From: Planotetraspora silvatica | GTDB taxonomy: Bacteria > Actinomycetota > Actinomycetes > Streptosporangiales > Streptosporangiaceae | DNA: 64,000 nt | NCBI RefSeq assembly: GCF_016863315.1 | Contig: NZ_BOOQ01000058.1 | Span: 1 to 64,000 of the forward strand | Reading direction: 5' to 3' | Part shown: positions 8,796 through 17,959 of the stretch, piece after piece | How the letters are laid out: every line of letters begins with the position of its first letter | How positions within the stretch are numbered: the first letter of the stretch is position 1 | Notes under the pieces: model-generated | What the model was told of the DNA's origin: nothing | Seen by the model: the letters and a program-made list of their open reading frames with translations, nothing else | The model's database searches: none | Made by a program: the position numbers and the translations under genes

Positions 8796-8931
8796 GCCGT
8801 TCTCCAAATGTCGCTTCCGCGGGTTGCTTCGCGCAGGTCCCCTCTGGGGGGAGGCATCGCGTTCACGCTCGTCCCAGCCCGCGGCATCGGCCCGCGGGTA
8901 AGGGTCTTCGCCTCCCCCGGCACCCGTCGTG

Positions 8932-9681
8932 TCAGTCGACGAGGGCTCCGCAGGACATGTTCACCTGCGTGGAGGTGATGCTCCTGGCGTGTTCCGACGC
9001 CAAGAACGCGGCGACTCGGCCGACATCGTCCAGGGTCGCGGCTCGCTTGAGAAGCGTCGCATCCACCATCTTCTGCTTGTAGGGCGCCATCTCGGGAAGG
9101 TCGGGCATGGAATCGGGGATCCCACCGGTACGCATCGAGACCACGCGTACGGAGTGCGGGCCGAGCTCGCAGGCCCACTGGCGGCGCATGGCCTCGATCA
9201 GGTCGCAGCCGACCTGTACGGTTCCCAGGCCGGGCGAGGAGTTGGTCGGGTCAGAGCCGCCGAAGTTCAAGATGACTCCCGAGCCCTGCTTGACCATGTG
9301 CCGTGCGGCGGCCTGTGCGGTCAGCAGAAACGAGCGCGCCACCTTGTCCATCGCGTGGCCGAAGTCGGCGACGGGCATGTCGAGCAACGGCACGAACAGC
9401 GCGTCCTGGGAGATGACGTTGACCGAGACATCGATGCTGCCGGTCTGCGCCACGATGGAGTCGACCCAGCCGTTGACGGCGCTCGCGTCCAGGGCGTCCA
9501 CGATCGCCGTCTCGGCCAGGCCGCCCTGGCGGCGGACGTCCGCGGCGACGGTGTCGAGCTTGCCGGGAGTGCGGCCGGCGAGGAAGACCCGCGCCCCCTC
9601 GGCGGCGAAGCCCCGCGCCATCGCTCCGCCGATGGCTCCGCCGCCCCCATAGATCACCGCGGTCTTGTTCTCCAGAAGCAT
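8932..9681 (-). CDS. atypical SDR-family oxidoreductase lacking the Tyr-Lys catalytic pair
   Basis: A 249-residue Rossmann-fold SDR. Residues 9-17 form a modified cofactor motif (YGGGGAIGG), and AGRTPGKL follows the second strand. The strand usually ending in S and leading to YxxxK reads LNFGGSDPTNSSPGLG then TVQVGCDLIEA, so Val replaces Tyr and Asp replaces Lys where the catalytic pair should lie. The C-terminal part (RTGGIP, LASEHARSITSTQVNMSCG) is otherwise classical. It may be a divergent reductase using other residues, or a non-catalytic binding protein. A LAL regulator lies upstream on the same strand, and it may control this gene. Confidence 0.8.
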   Translation of the reverse strand: MLLENKTAVIYGGGGAIGGAMARGFAAEGARVFLAGRTPGKLDTVAADVRRQGGLAETAIVDALDASAVNGWVDSIVAQTGSIDVSVNVISQDALFVPLLDMPVADFGHAMDKVARSFLLTAQAAARHMVKQGSGVILNFGGSDPTNSSPGLGTVQVGCDLIEAMRRQWACELGPHSVRVVSMRTGGIPDSMPDLPEMAPYKQKMVDATLLKRAATLDDVGRVAAFLASEHARSITSTQVNMSCGALVD

Positions 9682-9803
9682 GTGCGTCTCCGTTCGTCGG
9701 TTCGATGGCTCGAATCTAGGGACGGCACGGAAGGGCGGGCATCGGCCTCACGACTGCTCTGACAGATCCGCTGATCAGGACGGGCGGCGACGGCAACGGC
9801 GTA

Positions 9804-9821
9804 CCGCGGGCCGGTCCGCGG
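9804..9821 (-). terminator. possible hairpin after the LAL regulator gene
   Basis: CCGCGG repeats itself after a 6-nt loop (GCCGGT), just past the end of the minus-strand regulator gene at 9867. The stem is short, so confidence is low. Confidence 0.35.
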
Positions 9822-9866
9822 CGGGTGCCGGCCGTGGTGACGAGTAAGTAGGTCGACTGATACGGC

Positions 9867-12563
9867 TCACAGCTCGAGCTTGGCGAGCTCCATCCTGCGG
9901 GTCACGCCGATCTTCGGATAAGCCCGGTAGAGGTGATGTCCCACAGTGCGCGGGCTGAGGTACAGGCGCGCTGCGATCTCCCTGTTGCTGTACCCGGCTG
10001 CGGCCAGTCGCACGACCTGGAGTTCCTGTGGGGTCAGCCGCTGGAGCGGGTCGTCGGCCTGAGCCTGGGCCACGGGTCTGTCGCCGAGGACCGTCAGTTC
10101 GGTGCGGGCACGCTCGGCCCAGCGTGCCGCGCCGAGCCTGGCGAAGGTGTCCTCTGCTTGCGCCAGAGCGGCGCGGGCCTCTGAGCGGCGGCGCTGGCGG
10201 CGCAGCCATCCTCCGTATGCGAGTTTGGTCCGCGCGAGTTCGTACGGCCGGTCGGGGATGAGCCGCAGCGCGGCGCGGTAGTGACGTTCGGCCTGGTCAC
10301 CATCGGTGAGCAGAGCCTGGCAGCGCAACTCCAGAGCCTTGCCGACGTCATTGTGGGCGGCCCACGCCGCCAAGGCCGGCAGGTGTCGTCGGGCCAGGTC
10401 GGCGCGTCCGGTGCGGATGGCGGCTTCGACGTGATCCGGTATGGCCCTGATGAGCAGATCGTGTCGGGCAGGGCCCCCGCATGCTTCCTCGAACCAGTCG
10501 AGCGCCTGCTCGGAACGTCCCTCGGCGAGATCGAGCAGTCCCACGCCCCACGAGGCGAGGGCCGCGTTGGTGGGGTGCAGGGCAGCGTGTCCACGCACCT
10601 CGGCCGCCAACGCACGGCACTCGGCGGCGTCGCCGATGACGGCGGCCAGCCAGGCCGCGATGCCCTTCAGTACGGTCACCTGCATGTCCATGCCGATGTC
10701 GGAGGCCAGCGAGATGCCTTGAGCGAGGTCGGCCTGAGCGCCGCGGAAGTCGCCCCGCAGCAGCCGGCCGATGGCCAGCGGCTCCAGTACGTACGGAAGC
10801 CAGCCGAGCGACCCGTCCGCTCTGACGTCGGCCGCCAGCGACTCCAGCACGTCCGTCGCCGCCACGTCGTCGGCGGTCAGCAGTCCCATGAATCCGGCGA
10901 TCACCCGCTCAACGAAGTCCTGGACGGTTCCGGTCCGGACAGCCTCGACCAGCGCGCGCATGGGCACGACCGCCGCGCCGAAATCGCCGTCGGCGTGCCT
11001 GCCGTATCCGATCAGGGCCGCCACCACGGGGGTCAGCGCCGCGCCCGAGGGCAGCCGGACGGTCTCCAGTTGGGCGACGGCCTCTTTGACGAGATCGTGG
11101 GCGCATGCGTCACGGGCCGCCCACACGGCCTCGGTCAGCATGGACACCGCCCGCTCCGGATGGCTGCCGGTGATCAGCTTGGCGCCCTCCAATGCCAGGG
11201 CCGCGTCGGCGGCCGGCGAGGTGCTTTCGTAGGCCACTTGCGCACGCACATAGGTGGCCTCGGCGACGACAGCGGGCCTGCCGGTCAGCGCAGCGGCCTC
11301 GGTCGCCAGCCGGGTCGCCCATTCTGGGCGGCCGGCGTCGTAGGCCGAGCGGGCCGCGCGGACCATGCGCTGCGCCTTGCCCTCCTGCCCGGTGCTGAGC
11401 CGCGCGGCCCGCTCGTACGCCAAGGCGACCGCCACCGCCCCACCGCGATATCGGGCTCGCTCGGCAGTGTGTTCCAGCTCGCCGGCGACTTCGTCGTCGG
11501 GGCCGGTGGCCGCGGCGGCCCGATGCCACGTGCGGCGGTCGGAGTCCGCCACAAGCGACAGCGCACCGGCCAGGGCTTGGTGTACGGCGATGCGCTGATG
11601 ATGAGGGGCGCTCTGATACACGGCCGACCGGATCAGCGGATGACGGAACTTGATCTCGTCGGCTGACGTGACGACGAGACGGGCCTCCTCAGCCGGACCG
11701 AGATCGACGGGTGACACACCGAGGGCGACGCCTGCCCGCAGGACCACATCGAGTTCGCCGGCGCCGTCGGCCGCCGCCAGCAGAAGGAGCAGGCGGGTGG
11801 CGGCGGGCAGCTCCTCCAACTGGGCCCGGAAGGCGTCCTGCACGCGTGCGGCGATCCTCAGCGGACCGACCGGCGTAACCAGGCCGTCCCTCGACGCGTG
11901 GGAAAGCTCTATCAGGGCCAGCGGGTTGCCGCCCGCCTCGTCCAGGAGCCTGTCACGCACCGGAACAGTCAGCTCGGGCGCGCAGTCCGCCAGCAGTTCC
12001 ACGGCGGAGTCACGGTCCAGTCCGTCCAGCCGCATGACCTCGATCCCCGGTGTGAGGAACGGTTGTGCGGTGTCCCGTACCGCGAAGACCATCGCGATCG
12101 GATCCTCATGAAGCCTGCGCGCTGCGAACAACAACGCGTCCGAGGACGCCTGATCCAGCCATTGAGCATCGTCGATCAGGCACACCAGCGGCCGCCGCGC
12201 GGCGAGGTCCGACAGCAGCGTCAGCGTCGCGGCGCCAACCAGGAACGGGTCGCGCACCGGAACCTCGGCCAGACCGAACACCGACCGCATGGCGGCCGCC
12301 TGCTGGCCCGGCAAAACGTCCAGCCGGTCCGCGAACGGATGCAAGAGCAGGTGGAGCCCACTGAATGGCAACTCGGCCTCGGTCTCGATGCCGGCCCCCC
12401 GTAACACCTCCATCCCGTCCGCGACCGACGCCAGATCCTCGAGCAGGGCCGACTTGCCGATCCCCGCCTCTCCCCGCACGACCAACGCCCCGCTCCGCCC
12501 TTCGCGGGCGTTTGCAAGCAGCACCTCCAAACGGCCGTGCTCAAGGCGGCGTCCTATCAACAT
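9867..12563 (-). CDS. LAL-type LuxR-family ATPase regulator
   Basis: An 898-residue large ATP-binding LuxR regulator. The N-terminus has a Walker A loop, GEAGIGKSA (about residues 31-39), and a Walker B strand, LVCLIDDAQWLD. A long helical TPR-like middle follows. The C-terminus is a LuxR HTH (LTPQELQVVRLAAAGYSNRE, then LYLSPRTVGHHL). ATG 12563 is chosen because homology to this family begins at MLIGRRLEH; eleven further in-frame codons upstream look unrelated. LAL proteins commonly activate catabolic or secondary-metabolite genes after binding a ligand. The nearest plausible target is the SDR gene downstream on the same strand. The recognition helix ends in YRAYPKIGV, unlike the common LFRKLGV pattern. 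Confidence 0.9.
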   Translation of the reverse strand: MLIGRRLEHGRLEVLLANAREGRSGALVVRGEAGIGKSALLEDLASVADGMEVLRGAGIETEAELPFSGLHLLLHPFADRLDVLPGQQAAAMRSVFGLAEVPVRDPFLVGAATLTLLSDLAARRPLVCLIDDAQWLDQASSDALLFAARRLHEDPIAMVFAVRDTAQPFLTPGIEVMRLDGLDRDSAVELLADCAPELTVPVRDRLLDEAGGNPLALIELSHASRDGLVTPVGPLRIAARVQDAFRAQLEELPAATRLLLLLAAADGAGELDVVLRAGVALGVSPVDLGPAEEARLVVTSADEIKFRHPLIRSAVYQSAPHHQRIAVHQALAGALSLVADSDRRTWHRAAAATGPDDEVAGELEHTAERARYRGGAVAVALAYERAARLSTGQEGKAQRMVRAARSAYDAGRPEWATRLATEAAALTGRPAVVAEATYVRAQVAYESTSPAADAALALEGAKLITGSHPERAVSMLTEAVWAARDACAHDLVKEAVAQLETVRLPSGAALTPVVAALIGYGRHADGDFGAAVVPMRALVEAVRTGTVQDFVERVIAGFMGLLTADDVAATDVLESLAADVRADGSLGWLPYVLEPLAIGRLLRGDFRGAQADLAQGISLASDIGMDMQVTVLKGIAAWLAAVIGDAAECRALAAEVRGHAALHPTNAALASWGVGLLDLAEGRSEQALDWFEEACGGPARHDLLIRAIPDHVEAAIRTGRADLARRHLPALAAWAAHNDVGKALELRCQALLTDGDQAERHYRAALRLIPDRPYELARTKLAYGGWLRRQRRRSEARAALAQAEDTFARLGAARWAERARTELTVLGDRPVAQAQADDPLQRLTPQELQVVRLAAAGYSNREIAARLYLSPRTVGHHLYRAYPKIGVTRRMELAKLEL

Positions 12564-12718
12564 GACGGCACAGTAGCGCCCACGCCAAAGTGGCACATAA
12601 ACGCGCGCAGACCCCCATCCTCGCTGTCGATGCCCCAGCCGAGCACCTCCGCCCAGAACCGGCCAAGCGCGGCGGAGTCTCGCGCCTTCATATTGATCTA
12701 CACCAGTCTCGTCGCCAT
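12557..12718 (-). pseudogene. VOC/glyoxalase-like gene remnant
   Basis: Reading the minus strand from ATG 12718 gives MATRLV, a TAG stop, then INMKARDSAALGRFWAEVLGW. This is the hallmark start of a VOC (glyoxalase-like) protein with a nonsense codon at residue 7. The frame ends after only 53 codons, where a complete protein would have 120-150. The 3' end runs just into the start of the LAL gene. It is a dead fragment, clearly recognisable only in its first 25 residues. Confidence 0.6.
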
Positions 12719-13354
12719 GCCGTAGATCATAAAGGCGCCCTCGATCAGCACCGCGGTGAATACGGCCGTAACCGCAGGAGTATCCGTGAGGGCGCCCGTG
12801 CCGGCTGGGTAAGCATGGCCCGAAACGTAGGCGTAATAATTTCCTTCGTCAAGTATTGATTCATGGGCGAACGAGTCCTACGCTCGGCGGCACTTCACCG
12901 GCTTCCCTGCCAGATTTTGAGGACCCCCCGATGCCCGCTGTCGCCCTCCGCGCCGCACCTCGACCACCACTCCCGGCATACGAGCCACGGCATGTCGCCG
13001 AACCCCTTCGGTGTCCGGCGCCGCATCACGCATGAGGGCCGCGCTCGTTTCCCGGGTTTCCCGCCGGACGAAAGCGGGGGCCGCGCGTTCCGTCTCCACT
13101 TCCAACCGCGCGGCGACGATGGCGGCGCCCGCATCCTGACCAGGCCCCGAAGGGTTCGCCCTCGTGCACACCGACGGCGCTGAGCTGCCCGGCTCCGCGC
13201 TCGCCGTCGCAGGCATCCCACTGCCCACCCTCGACTCGCAGCGGGCGGTGCTCCTCGACATCACGAGGCTGCCCTCGCCGATCGCTGCACCGGACGGCCC
13301 ATGCCGCTGGTCACGGGCATCGTGGCCCCGGACCACACAGGAGGAGAAGATCGC
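12719..13354. other. gene-free region, 636 bp
   Basis: I find no convincing gene between the VOC remnant and the galactosidase. The open frames here are arginine- and proline-rich shadows with no family resemblance. The last 30 bases carry the AGGAGGAG ribosome-binding site of the galactosidase gene. The length and lack of coding sense suggest decayed DNA around the regulator and the likely acquired galactosidase gene. Confidence 0.5.
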
Positions 13355-15865
13355 ATGAAACGGTACACGAGGGCGCGTCGAGCCCTCGCGGTGACGAGCG
13401 TGGCGGCGATGGCCGTCGGGCTCATGCTCGGCGATGTCATGCCGGCGGCCGCGACCCGATCCGACGCGGCCGCCACCGCCCTGACGGCGTCCACGACCCC
13501 CACTCCCTCGCCGACGCCGTCGTCCGACACGGTGCCGACGCCGACGCCCAGGAAACCACTCGCATCGACCGCCGACCCGTGGGCCACGCAGCCATACATG
13601 GGGTGGAGCAGCTACAGCATGCAGGTCTACTCCGGGAACTCGAAGTGGATCACCGGCGACCAACTCGTCAAACAGTCCGACGCGATGCACGCCAAGCTGC
13701 AGAAGTACGGCTATGACTACATCAACGTCGATGCGGGATGGAACGACGGGGTTGACGCCAACGGGCGGCCCAAGCCCAGCGCCACGCTCTACCCGCAAGG
13801 CCTCCAGAAGATCATCGACCACGTCCACGCGAACGGCCAGAAATTCGGGGTCTACATGATCCCGGGCATCTCCCCCGACGTCTACAACGCGAACCTGCCG
13901 ATCGCCGGAGCCCCGGGGTGCACGACACACGACGTCGTAGCGCAACCGCCCCGCCCCTCCGACTACTGGAAGATCGGCTACCGGATCGACTTCTCGAATC
14001 CGTGCTCACAGAAGTACATCGACTCGATCGTCGACCTGCTTGCGCAGTGGGGTGTCGACTTCGTCAAGTTCGACAGCGTCACCCCCGGATCCGGGGTGAG
14101 CGACCTGTCGCTTGACGCCCGGGACGACGTCGCCGCTTGGTCGAAGGCGCTCAAGGCGCACAAGATCTGGTTCGAACTCTCGTGGGCGCTCGACCCGAAC
14201 TACGCGGACTACTGGCGATCCAAGGCCAACGGCTGGCGGATCCAATGGGACGTCGAGTGCTACTGCCCCCATGACGCACTCACGAACTGGGACAACATCG
14301 CCCGGCTGTTCCCGACCGAGGCGACCTGGTGGCGCAACGGCGGAGACGGCGGTTGGAACGACCTCGACTCGCTTGACGTCGGCAACGGCAAGATGGACGG
14401 CCTGACCCGCGACGAACGACAGACCGCGATGACCCTGTGGGCGACCTCCGCCGCGCCGCTGTACACCGGCAACGACCTGACAGACCTCGACGCCTACGGG
14501 CTCAGCCTGCTCACCAACCCGGAGGTCATCGCCGTCGACCAAGCAGGAACGCCGGCGCGTCCGGTCTCCACCACGACTCAGCAACAGGTGTGGTACGCGC
14601 TCAACTCCGACGGCAGCTACACCGTCGCGCTGTTCAATCTCGGCCGAACCGAAAAAGACATCACCGCGAACTGGACCGATATCGGTCTGACCGGCACCGC
14701 CACCGTGCGCGACCTGTGGGCGCGCAAGAACCTCGGCCGTTTCCGCACCGGGTTCACCGCCTCGGATGTCCCCGTCCACGGGGTACGGCTCCTCAAGGTG
14801 ACGCCTCAGTCCGGCGCCGGAGTCACCGTCAACGACGATGCACTCCGCGTCGGCTATGCCGGTGAGTGGACCCGCAACGATGGAAAAGAGGTCGCCGCGA
14901 CCTCACAACCACTTGCCGTCAACGTCACCGACACCGGCACTGCGGCGCCGCCGTCGGCATCGGGCCCGACTCGGACCACCACACTCGACGACACCGCCTC
15001 CGGCATCGTCTACACGGGATCATGGTCGCAAAGCACCGGACGGGGTTTGGGCGACTACGGCGACGGCGTGCATTACACCGAACACGACGGCGACTCGTTC
15101 CAGTACAGCTTCGTGGGCACGGGTGTCTCCTACGTCACTGAAATGGACACCTCGCAGGGTGACGTCGATGTCTACATCGACGAGCAGTTCGTGAAGAGCG
15201 TGAACACCGGGCGTGATTCAGGACAGCCGCGCCTCACGCAACAGACGGTATTCAGCGTGGACGACCTTCCCAACGGAAGCCACACGCTCAAAGTCGTCAA
15301 GAAGTCCGGATCCTTCATGCTGCTCGACCGCATCGACGTGATCCAGCCGAGTCTCATCGACCCGTCGGCTGTGTCGTTCGACAAGAAGGCTCCCGCGGAC
15401 GTGCAGGTGAAGCTCCTGCGCGACGGCAGCGAGTTCGCCGGGGTTTCGCTCGATGGCACAGCGCTCAAGGAAGGCACCGACTACACCCTGTCGGGATCGA
15501 CGGTGACCCTGGCGGCCGGATATCTTGCCACGCTGCAGGTCGGTGCGGCGAAACTGGACTTCGCGTTCCGCGGAGACTACCTCGACGACGTCCACGCCAC
15601 GACCCACAACGGCGACTCGGTCTCGTACACGTTCGCGGGCACAGGAGTCGACTGGATCACCGCCACCACGCCTGATCAGGGTCTCGTCGACATCTACATC
15701 GACGGCGAACTCGTCAAGCGCGTCGACACGCACAGCGACGTGCGCGCGACGCGGCAGAAGGTGTTCAGCGCCTCAGGGCTCACGAAGACGCATCACACCT
15801 TCATGGCGGTGAAAGCGTCGGGCGACGTGATGCGCACCGACGTCATCCGTTACACCACCCGATGA
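13355..15865 (+). CDS. secreted GH27 alpha-galactosidase with X2-like module and duplicated C-terminal domain
   Basis: An 836-residue exported glycoside hydrolase. It has a Sec-type signal peptide (RRALAVTSVAAMAVGLML, cleavage near AAA) and a Pro/Thr linker (residues ~48-68). The GH27 barrel follows: PYMGWSSYS, DYINVDAGWND, nucleophile D240 in VKFDSV and acid/base D299 in RIQWDVEC. A beta-sandwich domain follows to about residue 495. The tail holds two copies of one ~95-residue domain (GDSFQYSFVGTGVSY and GDSVSYTFAGTGVDW), flanking an X2-like Ig module (about residues 670-735). ATG 13355 has an AGGAGGAG site. It should remove terminal alpha-galactose from polysaccharides outside the cell. No transporter or regulator adjoins it. 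Confidence 0.9.
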   Translation: MKRYTRARRALAVTSVAAMAVGLMLGDVMPAAATRSDAAATALTASTTPTPSPTPSSDTVPTPTPRKPLASTADPWATQPYMGWSSYSMQVYSGNSKWITGDQLVKQSDAMHAKLQKYGYDYINVDAGWNDGVDANGRPKPSATLYPQGLQKIIDHVHANGQKFGVYMIPGISPDVYNANLPIAGAPGCTTHDVVAQPPRPSDYWKIGYRIDFSNPCSQKYIDSIVDLLAQWGVDFVKFDSVTPGSGVSDLSLDARDDVAAWSKALKAHKIWFELSWALDPNYADYWRSKANGWRIQWDVECYCPHDALTNWDNIARLFPTEATWWRNGGDGGWNDLDSLDVGNGKMDGLTRDERQTAMTLWATSAAPLYTGNDLTDLDAYGLSLLTNPEVIAVDQAGTPARPVSTTTQQQVWYALNSDGSYTVALFNLGRTEKDITANWTDIGLTGTATVRDLWARKNLGRFRTGFTASDVPVHGVRLLKVTPQSGAGVTVNDDALRVGYAGEWTRNDGKEVAATSQPLAVNVTDTGTAAPPSASGPTRTTTLDDTASGIVYTGSWSQSTGRGLGDYGDGVHYTEHDGDSFQYSFVGTGVSYVTEMDTSQGDVDVYIDEQFVKSVNTGRDSGQPRLTQQTVFSVDDLPNGSHTLKVVKKSGSFMLLDRIDVIQPSLIDPSAVSFDKKAPADVQVKLLRDGSEFAGVSLDGTALKEGTDYTLSGSTVTLAAGYLATLQVGAAKLDFAFRGDYLDDVHATTHNGDSVSYTFAGTGVDWITATTPDQGLVDIYIDGELVKRVDTHSDVRATRQKVFSASGLTKTHHTFMAVKASGDVMRTDVIRYTTR

Positions 15866-16425
15866 CCCGGGGAGGGCCGGGGCGTCGGGTGACGCTCCGG
15901 CCCTCCTTCGCACAACGACGCAGACGGCGCCGATGCCCCGCCCCGGCCACCGCCCGCCCTGCCCTGAATACCGGTCTGCCGCGGCTGGGTGAATCGCAGC
16001 ATGTTGCCGGAGGGATCGCGGAAGGCGCAGTCGCGGACGCCGTCGGGCTGGTTGATCGGTTCTTGCATCACTTCGGCGCCCGCTGCCTCGATGTGCTGGA
16101 AGGCGGCGTCGCAGTCGTCGGTCCCGAAGACAAGATGGCCCAGCAGGCCGTCGGCCATCAACTCCTCCATCGCCTGCCGGTCGCCCGGCGAGGCACCCGG
16201 GTTCGCGCCGGGCGATTGAAGGATGAGTTGCACGTCCGGCTGCGACGGCAGACCGACGCTCATCCACCGCGTCTCCTCGCCTTCGACGTCATCGCGTACC
16301 TCGAAGCCGAGCACGTCACGGTAGAAGCCGAGCGCCTCGTCAAGGTCGTGGACGGCGAGAGTGCAAGACGAAAGCTTGAGATTCATGCCGGTCACGCTGC
16401 GGACCGGTCGGGGAGTACGGCTCAT
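15850..16425 (-). CDS. VOC-family (glyoxalase-like) protein with an odd C-terminal tail
   Basis: The core is a typical two-repeat VOC protein: LSSCTLAVHDLDEALGFYRDV, then GHLVFGTDDCDAAF, and DCAFRDPSGNMLRF. VOC proteins bind a metal and act as glyoxalases, dioxygenases or drug-binding resistance proteins; the role here is unknown. The start at 16425 overlaps the sigma-factor stop as TGATG, suggesting translational coupling; ATG 16386 is a shorter alternative that fits the family start better. After FTQPR, where relatives stop, about 35 Gly/Arg/Pro-rich residues are read through the galactosidase terminator and past its stop codon. The native stop may have been lost. It forms an operon with the ECF sigma gene. 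Confidence 0.78.
   Translation of the reverse strand: MSRTPRPVRSVTGMNLKLSSCTLAVHDLDEALGFYRDVLGFEVRDDVEGEETRWMSVGLPSQPDVQLILQSPGANPGASPGDRQAMEELMADGLLGHLVFGTDDCDAAFQHIEAAGAEVMQEPINQPDGVRDCAFRDPSGNMLRFTQPRQTGIQGRAGGGRGGASAPSASLCEGGPERHPTPRPSPGHRVV
15871..15906. terminator. strong hairpin between convergent galactosidase and VOC genes
   Basis: GGAGGGCCGGGGCGTC pairs with GACGCTCCGGCCCTCC (one mismatch in 16) around a GGGT loop, five bases after the galactosidase stop. It lies inside the 3' end of the opposite VOC frame. Confidence 0.8.
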
Positions 16426-17294
16426 CACTGCTCTGTTTTGTCGGCGTGAAGAAAGACGATGTCGAGGTCGCGAAGCCGGTCGGCGTGGGTGTCGATGGCG
16501 ATGTGGGTGATCTTCCCGGCGCTGATGGCGAAGGTGAAGACGGCCTTCGGCCGGCCGCGGTGCGACCAGACGGCCGACGGAACGCCGTCGACCAGAGCCA
16601 GCCGGGCGGCCTGAGCTCGTCCGGCGAAGAAGGCCGCCACCGCGTGGGCGCCGCGGACCTCGACGGCCACGGCGTCCGGATCGAGCAGTTCGAGCAGGGC
16701 GGCGAAATCCCCGCTCCGGGAGGCGGCGAGGAACGCTGCGACGATTTCCCGCTTCGGGGATCGCGCGGCGTCGGATGCCTCGGACGCTCCTTGCACCCGT
16801 CGCCGGGCCCGGCTGGCGAGTTGCCGGGCCGCCGCCGGGGAGCGGTCGATGATGGCGCCGATCTCGCCGAACGACACGGCGAAGACGTCGTGCAGGACGA
16901 ACGCGAGCCGTTCGGCGGGAGCCAGCGTGTCCAGCACCACCATCAGCGCGACACCGACCGAATCCGCCAGCAGCGCCTCGTCCTCGGGGTCGGCCCGGCC
17001 GGTCGGGAAGGTGCTCGCGTGCGGCGTGGCCGGCTCGGGCGGCAGCGCCCCGGCCGACTCCTCACGGCGGTTCCGGCGTGCCTCCAGCATGTTCAGGCAG
17101 ACCCGGGCGACGACCGTGGTCAGCCACCCGGCCGGGTTCTCCACCTGGCCGGTGTCGGCGCGGCTGACCCGCACCCACGCCTCCTGTACCGCGTCTTCGG
17201 CTTCGCCGGGTGAGCCGAGCATCCGGTAGGCCACCGCCTGCAAGCGGTCGTGGTGCTCGGCGAACCGCTCGTTCAGCCAGTCCTGCTCGATCAT
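16425..17294 (-). CDS. ECF sigma factor, SigJ/ECF41-like, with SnoaL-like C-terminal domain
   Basis: A 289-residue sigma factor. Region 2 is FAEHHDRLQAVAYRMLGSPG and EAEDAVQEAWVRV. Region 4 is LDTLAPAERLAFVLHDVF, then FGEIGAIIDRSPAAARQLAS. Residues ~185-289 form the SnoaL-like (NTF2) extension typical of ECF41 proteins, in which the extension modulates sigma activity without an anti-sigma factor. It is followed by a VOC gene with overlapping stop/start, and another VOC gene diverges 136 bp away. ECF41 factors usually control a neighbouring oxidoreductase or decarboxylase gene, so one or both VOC genes are likely targets (inference). Confidence 0.9.
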   Translation of the reverse strand: MIEQDWLNERFAEHHDRLQAVAYRMLGSPGEAEDAVQEAWVRVSRADTGQVENPAGWLTTVVARVCLNMLEARRNRREESAGALPPEPATPHASTFPTGRADPEDEALLADSVGVALMVVLDTLAPAERLAFVLHDVFAVSFGEIGAIIDRSPAAARQLASRARRRVQGASEASDAARSPKREIVAAFLAASRSGDFAALLELLDPDAVAVEVRGAHAVAAFFAGRAQAARLALVDGVPSAVWSHRGRPKAVFTFAISAGKITHIAIDTHADRLRDLDIVFLHADKTEQ

Positions 17295-17430
17295 CGGTCA
17301 CATTCCTCCGTCTCGGCCTGTCATACCAATTGACCGGCGAACCGACGCCGATGTGACCGCCGGGCCCGGCCCGGATGTCACGCCTGCAGGTTCAGGCAGC
17401 ACATACACCGAAATCATCAGGAGACATGGC

Positions 17431-17844
17431 ATGAAGGCGCACGTGAGCTCGATCCTTCTTGGCGTCCGGGACATGGATCGGGCCAAGCAGTTCTACACGG
17501 AGGGTCTCGGCTGGAAGGTCCAGCGAGACTACGGCATCTCGGTGTTCTTCGAATCGGACGGCGCCTCGCCCGTCGGCTTCTACGGCCGTGAAGGCCTGGC
17601 CGCTCAGGTGGGTACGGACCAGGAAGGCAGCGGCTTCAGCGGACTGGTCCTCACCTACGTCGTCCGCAGCGAGGCGCGAGTCGATGAGATCATCGCGGAG
17701 GCCGAGAAGGCCGGCGCCACGATCCTCAAGCCCGCCGGCGCCCTGCCGTGGGGCGGGTACGGCGGCTCCTTCGCGGATCCGGACGGCTACATCTGGAGTC
17801 TCGGCTACAGCGCAGAGGGAACGGACCAGCCCTACGCGGAGTAG
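17431..17844 (+). CDS. VOC-family protein
   Basis: A 137-residue VOC protein: SSILLGVRDMDRAKQFYTEGLG in the first half and WGGYGGSFADPDGYIWSLGY in the second, giving the expected two-repeat metal-binding fold. ATG 17431 follows a CAGGAG site at good spacing. It diverges from the ECF41-like sigma gene and ends in tandem stop codons, followed by a long hairpin. It may belong to the sigma factor's regulon. The substrate is unknown; many such proteins are annotated as glyoxalase or bleomycin-resistance-like. Confidence 0.88.
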   Translation: MKAHVSSILLGVRDMDRAKQFYTEGLGWKVQRDYGISVFFESDGASPVGFYGREGLAAQVGTDQEGSGFSGLVLTYVVRSEARVDEIIAEAEKAGATILKPAGALPWGGYGGSFADPDGYIWSLGYSAEGTDQPYAE

Positions 17845-17959
17845 TAGCCGTCGGGGAGCGCTTGTGGCGAGTGCGGGTGACGCGGCCACTGCCGGGCACA
17901 CCGGCCGGACTTCTCCGGACGGATGGTGCCTCAGCCTGACCGGCGTCACCGGCACCGAG

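Noticed and set aside
12895-13300. Open frames in the gap before the galactosidase gene
   Set aside because: No family resemblance, biased composition and no ribosome-binding site.
17295-17430. ECF41-type promoter (TGTCACA...CGTC) between the sigma and VOC genes
   Set aside because: A TGTCACG occurs near 17375 but no CGTC at the expected spacing, so the promoter could not be supported.
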